A DNA stretch of 64,000 nucleotides from Cynocephalus volans (taxonomy: Eukaryota > Chordata > Mammalia > Dermoptera > Cynocephalidae). The stretch is from contig NC_084469.1 of the NCBI RefSeq assembly GCF_027409185.1, positions 36,025,293-36,089,292 of the forward strand, in the 5' to 3' direction. The notes under the pieces were generated by a model. It was not told the origin of the DNA and searched no databases. It saw nothing but the letters and a program-made list of their open reading frames with translations. Of the stretch, positions 12,030 through 21,458 are shown in pieces. Position 1 is the first letter of the stretch. Each line of letters opens with the position of its first letter. Made by a program: the position numbers and the translations under genes.

Positions 12030-12590
12030 CTATCTCCTTATGAACATATTTTTCTTTGCCTTGTTAAGCATATTATAATTTTTGACTTAAAGTCCTTGTC
12101 CAGTAATTCCAACAACTGGGTCATCTAAGTTTTAGCCTTTGTTGATTATCTTTTCCCTTGAGAATGTGTCACATTTTCTTTGTATGTTGAATAATTTTGG
12201 ATTTCATTCTGGACATAGTGAGTGTTACATTGTGGAGATTCTGAATTCTGTTACATTCCTCTGAAGAGTACTTATATTTTTGTCTTAGCGGGCAATTACC
12301 TTGGTTAGACTCAAACTACAAATTCTGTCCCTGTGCCATGGGCCGAAGTTTGAATCTGAATTCGGCTCATTTAGTCTTAGCTGCAAGATGCTTTAGTCTG
12401 AACCAAAGCATGTATGCATGGTTCAGGGGTCGTTTAAAGACTTAGGCAGAGTTTGTACACAGAATTAGGGGATCCCTTTCTCTGGTTCTTTCTCCTTCAG
12501 GATTCCGTCTCACTTTCCAGTGGCCTTGGCTGCTCCAGGTTTCATCTGTGGTTCCCTAGGCCAGAAAGGTGATGGGCTTTCTACAGGAAT
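12030..12590 (-). repeat. Old L1M-type fragment, antisense
   Basis: Reversed L1M-like words such as 'ccagtaattccaacaactgg' and 'cattctggacatagtgagtg' are seen. It is diverged and the family is uncertain. Confidence 0.4.
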
Positions 12591-12599
12591 TTTAGCTGC

Positions 12600-13425
12600 T
12601 TACATCATGCCATGACTTGAAACAAATGTGTATTCTGCAGTTGTTGAGTGAAGTGTCCTATAATTGTCAGATGGGTCACGTTGGTTGATAGTGTTGTTTA
12701 ACTCTTCTATGTCCTTGCTGATTTTCTGTTTAGTTATTCTATCTAGGACCGAGAGTGGGGTTTTGAAATCTCCAACTACTTTTGTTGAATTGTCTATTTT
12801 TTTTTCCTCTCTCAATTTTGTTTGATTTTGCTTCATGTATTTTAGGGCTTTATTGTTGGGTGTGTATACCTTTATAATAATTAAATCTTCCTGTTGTGTT
12901 GGCTTTTCTATCATTATGAAATGCCCCTCTTTTTCTCTGGTAATATTTATTGTCTTAAAATCTATTTTATCTGATATTAATATAGCCATTTTAGCTCTCA
13001 CTGTTGCAATTTATATATGTTTTCTACCCCTTTACTTTCAACTTTTTTGTATCTTTGGATCTAAGGTGTGTCTCTGCATACAGCATATGGTTAGGTTCTG
13101 CTTTTTTTATCCAGTGTGACAATCTCTACCTATAAAGTGTTTAATCCATTCACATTTAATGTAATTACTATGTGGTTAGATTTATATCTGCCATTTGCCT
13201 GTTGGTTTTCTATTTGTCTTTGTCACATCCTTTTTGTCCCTCTGTTCTTTTACTGTCTTCTTTTTGTTAATTAATATTTTTGTGTATTATCTTAATTCCT
13301 GTCAATTTTTAGAAAATTATCTGCATATTTTTTTCCAGCTTTTTGTTGACTGGATTTGTTAACATCCTTACTCCATCATGCCAGAGGATGACTTACTTTT
13401 GATAGTTAAACCATCCTTATTTACC
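12600..13425 (-). mobile_element. L1 ORF2 endonuclease fragment, antisense
   Basis: The minus strand from about 13001 to 12600 translates into the L1 endonuclease C-terminal half (ILISDKIDFKTINITREKEG, then VVGDFKTPLSVLD and HSTTAEYTF). It is open for 133 codons but lacks the rest of ORF2. It is a dead remnant. Confidence 0.8.
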
Positions 13426-13429
13426 TGCA

Positions 13430-13748
13430 GTAAATCTCACTTGGTTTTGATGTATTTACCCTGTTTATATATAATTGGATTCAATATGATAACATTTTTA
13501 TTAATAATTTTTGTGTCTAGGTTTATAAGGGAGATTAATCAATGATTTTCTTTTTCTAGTAAACCCCTTATGATGATGTTTTAGTATGAAGGTTATGCTG
13601 GCCTCAAAAAAGAGCGAGAATATGTTCCATCATTTTCTATTCTCTGAAAGATTTTATATAAGATTGGAGTTAGTTTTACTTAAATGTTTGGAGAATTTAC
13701 TGTTGCATCTACCTGAGCCTGCAATTTTTCTTGTGGGAAGTTTTTTTT
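13430..13748 (-). mobile_element. L1 reverse-transcriptase fragment, antisense
   Basis: Reversed words of the RT N-terminal part ('gtttataagggagattaatc', 'ttatgctggcctcaaaaaag', 'cttgtgggaag') are present with many stops. In an antisense L1 the RT should lie left of the endonuclease, but this piece lies right of the 12600-13425 copy. It therefore belongs to a different L1, probably the one continuing at 15445. Confidence 0.65.
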
Positions 13749-13754
13749 AATTAA

Positions 13755-15440
13755 AAAATAATGGCTTGACTTCTGGTTTCCAGTCCTGGCATGTACATAG
13801 TTTGGTAGTTGTCACTCCCATCTTAACAACATGAAAAAACCTGAACAAACTTAAAATTAATGATTCTTCTTAAATGCATCAGAGAACTGAGGTCACAGAA
13901 CAAACTAATGCTCCCAAAATTAGACAAACATAGAGGTAGATACAGAATCACAACTTATGGAGCACAAGGCCAAGATTAGAAACCTCCACAGGAACCAGTG
14001 CCAGGATAAGAAGATGTAAACTGTAATTGATGAATTGCTAGAAGCTCAGTGTGGACAAGCTTGAGAGATAAAAGCTCCAGAGGGACCCAGTCCTTGGGGA
14101 CCTCACACTTTTTTGAACTTTACCTCCAGGAGGCCTACCAGGTTTTTGCAATGGAAAGCAGAGAAAATTTTCCTCATGCTTCCAGCACAGGTAGGGGGAA
14201 AGTAGCCATTCTGAAGTATGCCCAGAGCATTCATTTTCCTTAACAAGGCCCACCCTCAAGAGAAATTATTTAACCAGAGCCTAACTGAATGGAGTTTTAC
14301 CAGAGACTGACCTGGGGGAAGGGAAATACTTAAATCCAGCCTGCTTTAGCTTTCCATGTACAGGAAGGAAAATATCCCTAGCCATCTTTTCCCACCTAAG
14401 AGAGGAAAAACTAAAAACCACTTGTGAAGGTCACAGCCCAGGGGCACAGGCGTTCTAAAAGTCTGAGACCTAATCATAAGAGTATTGAACACTTCCCTCT
14501 CCTTCATGCTTACCATCACATTAATGGGGCTCCTGTGCAATAGGGGCAACAAAACAAAGGACACCAGAAGAAATTTTAGCCTCTGACAATGATGATTACA
14601 GCAAACAGTAAACACAGCCTAATCTTAGCCAGATAAACATAAATCCTCAAGTGAAAGGCCTATTCAGTGCCTTTTGACCAGTAAACCATGTTGGCTTTCA
14701 ACAAAAATTACAAGGCATACTAAAAGTAAGAAAACAAAGAAAAAAATTTTGATACCCCCCCCACCTCACACAGTTTAAAGAGACAGAACAAGCATCAGAA
14801 CCAGACTCAGATATGACAGGGATGTTGAAATTATCAGATTGGAACTTAAAACAACTATATTAATATGCTAAGGGCTCTAAGGAAAAAGTGAGCAACATGT
14901 AAAAACATGTGGGGTAATGTAAGCAAAGAGATGGAAACTCCAGGAAAGAATAAAAAGAAAATGCTAGAAATCAAAAACACTGTAACAGAAGTAGAGAATG
15001 CCTTTGATGTGCTAATCAATAGACAGGAAACCACCATATAAAGAATCAGTGACCCTGAAATAATATCAGTAGAAACTTCGCAAACTGAAATGCAAACAGA
15101 AAAAATAAAAGACTGAACAAAATATCCAAGAACTAGGGGACAATTACAAAAGGTGTTAGGTACGCATGATGATAATACCAGAAGAACAAAGAGAGAAAGG
15201 AACAGAAGAAATTTCTGAAACAATAATGTTTGAGAATTTCCCAAAATTAATGACAGACATCAAACCACAGATCCAGAAAGCTCTGAGAACATCAACAAGG
15301 AAAAATAAGAAAAATCTACACATGGGCATATCATATTCTAACTGCAGAAAATCAAAGACAAAGAGAAAATCCTGAAAGAAACCAGAGGAAAAAAATACCA
15401 TATCTGTAGAGGAGCAAAGATAAGAATTACTCAGAATTTT
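13755..15440 (+). mobile_element. L1M/HAL1-type 5'UTR and ORF1 fragment, sense
   Basis: The piece opens with 5'UTR-like sequence. An ORF1-like coiled-coil region and the conserved EEISETIMFENFPKLMTDIK segment (about 15200-15260) follow, and it ends in the shifted frame with KIKDKEKILKETRGKK-like coding at about 15345-15400. A frameshift near 15340 breaks ORF1. It splits an antisense L1. Confidence 0.7.
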
Positions 15441-15444
15441 CATT

Positions 15445-16503
15445 TCTTCTGTCAGATCGACAAATTCTTATTTCTGATCAATTTCTCCATTTTGTGCTAA
15501 TTGTCAAATTGTGTAGTTATTATTTGTGTAGTTATTTATGATATCCTCTTCTGATCGTTTTGATGTCTGTAGGATTTATAGAGATGCCCTCTTTTTCATT
15601 CATGATATTGGTAATTTGTTCTCCCTTCTTTCCTTTCTCTCTCTCTCTGTCTGTTCTCCCTGCCCCCTTCAGTCTTGCCAAGGGTTATATCAATTAGTAT
15701 GTTGGCTTTCTAATTCAATGACGTCTGCTCTTATACTTATTTACATCTTCCTACTTTCTTTGATTGGTCTACCACTCTTTTTCTACCTTTTTGAGATGTA
15801 AATAATTGATTTTTAGCCTTTATCCTTTATAAGATATGCTTTTTATGGCAATGAATTTCCTCCTAAGCATTGCTTTAGCATTCCACAAGTTTCAATATCA
15901 CATACTGATTATCAGCCAGTTCACAATATTTTCTAGTTTCCATTTTATTTCCTTTTTGACCTATGGATTATTTAGAAATGTAGTGCTTAGGCAGTTGGAA
16001 TTTTCTAGTAATATTTTTGTTATTGATAGTTTAATTTCATTATCAGAGAATATACTTTATTTGATTTCAATCATTTGAAATTTGACATTTTATTTGTACT
16101 TGAAAAGAATATTAACTTTGCTACTGTTGGGCATAATGTCCTATCTATTTCAATGAGATCAATTCTGTTAATTGTGTTGTCTAGATCTATATCTCTACTA
16201 ATTTTTTTTTCTTTTGTCTATTTGTTCTATCAGCTGTTGAGAGAGGTATGTTAAAGTTTTCCACTATGGTTGTGGAGACTTTTAATTCTACCAATTTTTG
16301 CTTTATTTAGGTTCAAGTTATGTTATTAGGTGCATACAGATTTATAATTGTGGTATCTTTTGGTTGCATTGACTCTGATCCTAATGAAATGTCCCTCTTT
16401 ATTTTTTGTAATGCTTCTTGCCTTAAAGTCTTTAATTAGTGTAACAGCACCAGCTTTTTTGATCAGGTTTGTGTGGTGTTATCCTTTACATCCTTTTGGT
16501 TTC
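15445..16503 (-). mobile_element. L1 ORF2 linker and endonuclease region, antisense (left part)
   Basis: Reversed L1 words are seen in order: 'ccaagggttatatcaattag' (linker), 'atggcaatgaatttcctcct', 'gacctatggattatttagaa' and 'gaaatgtccctctttatttt'. It is interrupted at 16503 by the VNTR retroposon and resumes at 18109. Confidence 0.8.
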
Positions 16504-18093
16504 TTTTTTTAATATACTTTATTTTAAATTTACTTATTTATTATTATTATTATATTTTACATTATAAGATAGTGTTGTGGAGTGGTTGGAGTGGAGGGGA
16601 TAAGGTGGGAAGATGAAGAAGTGGGGAGGAGAGTATGGTCGAGGCCCATGGCACCCTTCCTCATTCCAGCAGAGGAGCCCAGGGCACTTCTGGAGGTGGC
16701 CTTGTTGTTGTTGCTGGATATGGACACTGGGGGTGTGTGGCTGAGGCCCTCAGCCCCCTCCACCCTGGCTCAGGAGCCCAAGGTGCTTCTAGTGGTGGCT
16801 CGGTGGTCGTCACTGGATTGGATGCAGACATGGGAGGGGCATGGCTGAGGCCCTCAGCCCCACCACCCAGCTTGGCAGCCTAGGGTGCTTCGGCAGTGAC
16901 TTAGTGGTCATTGCTGGGCTGGAAGTGGATGTCGGGGGGAGGGGGTTGTGTCTGAGTCCCTCATCCCCGACACCCTGGCTTGGGAGCCCAGGGCGCTTCC
17001 AGTGGTGACCGGTGGTCATTGTTGGGCTGGATGCAGGCATCAGGGGGGAATGTGGCTGAGGCTCTTGGCTCTCTCCACACCCTGGCTTGGGAGCCTGGGG
17101 GACTTCTGGTCCTCCTAGGTTTTATAGGTGTTCTTTGGTGCTGTTAGACCTTTACTGGTTAATATCAGAACTTTGTCTCTGATCTGTGGTTTTTTGTTTT
17201 TTCTTTCAGGTCTGAGTTGGATTATTTGCTATTACCACCACTTAAACTCTGCACTGGAACTAATTTGTTGTCCTTTGGTTACTTCCAAAATGGGGGAACT
17301 TCCTGTGGGGACCAGCACTTGAGCCCTGTGGTTGAGCTAAATTGCTGCTTTGCTGCTGATTCTCTGGAGAAGGCTTTTGTACAACTCGGGTTTTAACTGT
17401 TGACCTTGTAAGTACTTCTGGGTCTTGTGAGGTCTGGTATACCTGGGTTGTGTGGAAACTCTGGTCTGGACCTGAGTTTTTTCAGCAAACAGCACCCCCT
17501 GCAGTTCCATATTCCTGACCAGTCTCCATTGAGTGGTCTTGTGTTGTGTGTGGGGCAGATTAGCTGTCCATGCTGTGCCTCGGTGTTCCCCCAGAGGGCT
17601 GTCTTCCCCACTGCCCACACTCCAAACACTTCCCATGGGATGGGCCATGTGCTGGTCACTTGCAATGACTCACTGGCCTAGGAGTGGTTTCTTTTTTCAC
17701 TTGTTTGTGGCCCCTCACTCTTGTGTGGGTCCACAGGAACCCCGTTAGTGGTCTTGCTGGCCCGGGGGCCATCAAGACCCTCTTCTCCACCGCTGCCTCC
17801 AAGCAACTTCATACGAAGGGCACAGCTGTGGCTTTTCCTAGCTCTTGCTCTGTGTGCTCACTAAGACCTGCTTTGAAATGGCTGGGACTTGAAATGCTCA
17901 GAGTGGTCCCTTCTTTTTCTCATTGCAGGTTCTCTTGTCTTCATGAACTTTGTAGGTCTCTCCTCTTCCCCTGAGCTCTAGCAGCCCCAGCTTGGCAGTC
18001 ATTGCTTTTTAATAGCTGTAAATTGGTTGACCGTGGGAGAGGATGGGGGATGACACTGGGGACCGTTTATCCCGTCATCTCCATCAGAAGTCC
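16504..18093 (-). mobile_element. Unclassified composite retroposon with internal VNTR and 15-bp target-site duplication
   Basis: A 1590-bp insertion into an antisense L1. The flanks are CATCCTTTTGGTTTC (16489-16503) and CATCTTTTTGGTTTC (18094-18108), one mismatch apart, and removing the insert restores L1 continuity. Poly(T) at 16504-16510, with reversed AATAAA motifs just right of it, shows a minus-strand retroposed RNA. In transcript order there is a unique part of about 1 kb (18093-17110), a GC-rich array of about 100-108-bp units (17110-16640), and an AT-rich 3' end with a short A tail. It has no long ORF, so it is non-autonomous and was probably moved by L1. The 5' part could be an L1 5'UTR or unrelated; I cannot name the family. 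Confidence 0.7.
16640..17110 (-). repeat. GC-rich tandem array, about 4 units of 99-108 bp
   Basis: The landmark 'gagccc(a/t)(a/g)gg' recurs at 16675, 16774, 16876, 16984 and 17091. Each unit also has 'ggctgaggccctcagcccc'-like sequence and 'agtggt...ctggat'. Units are clearly diverged from each other. Confidence 0.75.
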
Positions 18094-18108
18094 CATCTTT
18101 TTGGTTTC

Positions 18109-18420
18109 AACCTTTCTGTAATCTTATATTTAAAGTGTGTTTCTTTTCAGCAGTGCATAAGTTTTTAAAAAATATAATCAGACAATTCTAGATTGGCAGG
18201 GAGTGGGGTTTCTTTGGCACCTTAAAGGTGTCATTTCATTGTCTCCGGCTTCCATTGTTTCTGTTTAGAAGGGAGCTCTGCTTAATTGTTGCTACTTTGA
18301 ACATAAAGGACATTATTTTCTTCTGGCTGTATTTATAAGATTTTCTCATTACATTTTTTTCCTTCAGGAGTTTGACAATGAGGTGCCTATGTGTGTGTTT
18401 TTTAAGAAACTAAATTCCAA
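18109..18420 (-). mobile_element. L1 antisense, right part after the retroposon
   Basis: Continues the antisense L1: 'tatttaaagtgtgtttcttt' is followed by ORF1/5'UTR-like reversed words ('ggcttccattgtttctgttt', 'aagattttctcattacattt'). Confidence 0.6.
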
Positions 18421-18439
18421 ATTTTATTGCGATTTCACC

Positions 18440-18665
18440 AGTTTTCCCATTCATGTCTTCTTTCTGTTTCAGGATCCAATCCAGTGTTGCACACTGCATT
18501 CATTTCAGGGTTACTCAGTCTCTTTAAGTCTGTGAGTTTCTCAGGCTTTCCTTATTTTTCATGACATTGACAGTCTAGAAGAGTACTGGACAGGTTATCT
18601 GGTAAAATGCCCCATAATCTGGGTTTGTATGATGTTTTTCTCATGATTAGACTAGGGTTAGGGAT
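18440..18665 (-). repeat. Old L1ME-like 3' end, antisense
   Basis: 'caggatccaatccagtgttg', 'tttttcatgacattgacagt' and 'tttctcatgattagactagg' are the reverse of the repeat seen in sense at about 56800-57270. Confidence 0.5.
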
Positions 18666-18684
18666 AGAATATCAGAGGTGAAAC

Positions 18685-18925
18685 CAGACATTTCAAAGCA
18701 GGTCTTGGTGAGCACACGGAGCAAGAGCTGGCAAAAGCCGCAGCTGTGCCCTTCGTATGAGGTTGCTTGGAGGCAGCGGGGGAGAAGAGGGCCTTGATGG
18801 CCCCTGGGCCAGCAAGACCACTAACAGGGTTCCTGTGAACCCACACAGGAGTGAGGGGCCACAGACAACTGAAAAAAGGAGCCACTCAGAAGCCAGTGAG
18901 TCATTGCAAGTGACCAGCCCTTCTC
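18685..18925 (+). mobile_element. Inverted partial copy of the composite retroposon
   Basis: From 'catttcaaagcaggtcttgg' to 'gcaagtgaccagc' it matches the minus strand of about 17885-17655 at roughly 90% or more by eye. It contains only part of the unique 5' section, without VNTR or A tail. No target-site duplication was found. Confidence 0.7.
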
Positions 18926-18929
18926 ACGT

Positions 18930-19555
18930 GATTTTGTTTTTATCCTGTGTGAGATCTGCTGAGTCTGTTGAATCTGTGAGTTGATGTGCTATGTCAGTTT
19001 TGGCCATTTGAATATTTGCAGCAGAGATACTGTGCCAGTTCCAGGCCCATCCCTAGGAGGCATCATGTCTCTGCTTGTCTCTCTTGTGCTAGCATGCTGG
19101 TCCAAGGTCCCTATGACCCAAGCCTAAAAACAGTTTCAGATCCAGGGGGCCATTATTGAGCTATCTTCCCTTTTTCTCAGCTGCACGGTAGGTCCAGGAT
19201 ACACTGTACCATCTGCCAGTGACAACAGCCTCAGGCCCAGCCCCTCCCTGCAGCTTCGGGTGCAGGAGCAGCTGGATATATGGGCTCATATTTCTCAAGT
19301 GAGGTGGTACAGGAAACCCCAACTGTTGAGTCCTTAAGTACAGGATTTATTTGTTCTGTAGGTTAACGTGTATGATGAGGCTTAAATGGAACACTGTTGG
19401 GGAAAATTTTAGCACAAATATATTTTCTACAGAGTAGAAAATTACAAAAAGATAAACAATTTTCCAAGAATCTCATTTCTGCTATATATGAAATGATTTA
19501 TTTAAACTGTCCAACTAGCTGTTAGTTGCCATGCAGCAAATTAACTGTAGATCAT
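18930..19555. other. Intergenic, nothing recognised
   Basis: Between the repeat nest and the PIK3R5 3' end; no exon or repeat family recognised. Confidence 0.4.
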
Positions 19556-19576
19556 TAAATATGGGACAAATCAAGT

Positions 19577-19582
19577 TTTATT
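19577..19582 (-). terminator. Candidate poly(A) signal of PIK3R5
   Basis: AATAAA on the minus strand in an AT-rich context about 1.73 kb past the stop. It is the first convincing hexamer found in the right position, but others (near 19346 and 19500) exist slightly further on. Confidence 0.5.
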
Positions 19583-20454
19583 GACAATAATATTAAATTC
19601 CTCTCGGTAATATCTGGACATCTGCAGATCATGTAGTAGGACAACCTGCCCACATAGCAAAAAAGTACTGAAGGTGCACAGCCGAGCACTCTTCTGGAGC
19701 CTGGAGCAAGTACAGAGAGCTGGGACAGGGAGGGATGGCTACACAGGGCCGGAGCTGTCTCTGTCCACTGTCCTTGCATCATGAATACTCTGAGCTGCAA
19801 TTTCATGGGCTCCTATAAGCCCAGGACCTTTGGAGGAATGTCAATCAGGAGAAGGAGAGGAAAAGGGGCCGTGTGTAGGATCCAGTGTCATGCCTCCATG
19901 GTTACTTTCCCACCTCCACCAGCCCACATCCTGGTCCTACCCTCCACCCTATCACCCTAGACCCCATTGGCATCCAACTCCTCAAACCATTCCAACCTGG
20001 TGGTTTTACATTTTAGGCTCCCGTGTTCTATGACATGTCATACATTTCCCATGTATAAGTCCCATGTCTCTCCAACCAGGCTCTAAGCTTTGTGAGGACA
20101 GTCATTCCAGTCTCCACTCCTCTGGCATCTTGCCCAGGTGCCAGAATGGTGCCAGTGAACTTGTGGGTATGGAAGATTCTGCACGCAATGTGCAACAGCC
20201 CAAAGAGTGAGATGGTAGTGAGGGGCACTGGGCCAACCTGATAGAGAAGGGGGCGAAGGGTGGGGCACGCAAGCAGACCCCTTACCCTGACAAAGGCAAT
20301 TCCTCCTTTGGAAGGTAAAATCAATCGTTGCTTACCCGCTCCGTCTGGTTCTGCCCCACCCGGAAAATTGGGAAGGGGTGAATGAGAAGCATCCCAGAGG
20401 CAGTGAGAGAATCCCAGTGGCCAGAGACGGGGAACCAGCATTTAGAGGATGAGG

Positions 20455-20640
20455 TGCTGATTTTTGCTGAGCACCTACCATGGCCTAGGCACTGGACTAG
20501 TTGCTTTGCAGACAGTTTTTTTTTCATCTCTTTAAGGAGGTCTTATTTCCCCACCATTTTAGTACTGAGGAAATGGAGACTCAAAGAAGTTAATTTCTTT
20601 CTGGTCATTTAGCTGGAAAGGTAAGTGAGCTGCTACTGAA
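20455..20640 (-). repeat. MIR SINE inside the PIK3R5 3'UTR
   Basis: 'gagcacctaccatggcctag', then 'gaggaaatggagactcaaag', is reversed MIR, so it is in sense orientation in the PIK3R5 transcript. Confidence 0.6.
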
Positions 20641-21310
20641 TTTAAGACTGTCCCATCTCCCAAGGATCTCAGATCCAGGACGGAGCTCAAGAGAGAATCT
20701 GTACCAGGTCCTAACAGTAGACAGGTAAAGTGTTAGTGCTGTTTTTCAGGAGACTCAGGGAACCTGAGAGAGAGAGAGAAACTGCGGAGATGTGTGCATG
20801 TATGTGTGCTAGGGGGTGGGGGGTGGGGTATTGAAGGAAAGAAAAGTCTCATCCACATTCTACCCCCTGAGCCCCACAGTAGAGGGGACTGAACTCCAGA
20901 CACAAAGGGTTCCCTAAGTCTTTGATGAAGTAAGGGGTAGGCCCAGCCAAGGGTTGTGGGAGGAAGCCTAAACCATACTCCAGAGCACCAGAGCCTCACA
21001 TCTCCCTTCTAGAGAGGATCCTAGACCGTGCTAGTGGTTAGGGCCTTGGGAGATCAACTCACCCATCCATCTCCTTTTACTGAGAGGAATCTGAGAGGCT
21101 AAGTGGCCAGTCCCTCTCTCTCTAATGCCTTTCTCTCAGAAGTCTGAGGCCCCAGAAACCACCTACCCATTGCCCCTGCCCATCACAGGGCCACCGTGGC
21201 ACCCAGACCTAGTACAGGGTCATTTAGTTCTCCACAGAGAGTGACCATTTGGAGCGAGGCTGAGAGGAGGCTGGCCCAGGCTTCCTGTCCAGTCTGGCAC
21301 CAGGGCCGTG

Positions 21311-21458
21311 CTAGGGCAGAGCTCCACTGAAAGTCATGATGGGCAGGCAGAGGAGGGAGCAGAGGTCGGGCGCAGCCTTGGCCGGCGAGTTGGGAGACCT
21401 CTGGGATGGTGGGCAGAGGCTGCTCTTCTCTGGCTTGTAGCAGGGTGAGACCTCACAC
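21311..21458 (-). CDS. PIK3R5: PIK3R5 coding exon 18 (C-terminus and stop)
   Basis: The 148 coding nt give residues 829-877 and the TAG at 21311-21313. The segment opens [20 protein letters not shown] after the split Arg and ends [14 protein letters not shown]. The acceptor is CCACAG. The exon continues leftwards as 3'UTR. Confidence 0.96.

Larger units (their letters stand above)
19560..21310 (-). other. PIK3R5: PIK3R5 3'UTR (probable)
   Basis: From the stop codon leftwards there is no splice or repeat break until an AATAAA on the minus strand at 19577-19582. That makes a 3'UTR of about 1.75 kb, similar to what I recall for human PIK3R5. A MIR fragment at about 20455-20640 would be part of the transcript. 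The end is inferred. Confidence 0.6.

Noticed and set aside
16640..17110. The VNTR as a protein-coding repeat
   Set aside because: Unit length varies (99, 102, 108, 107), not always a multiple of three, and the frames do not persist across units.
1..19500. Search for PIK3R6 coding exons on the minus strand
   Set aside because: The expected PIK3R6 N-terminal protein was not seen in any frame; only its promoter or a non-coding exon might be inside.
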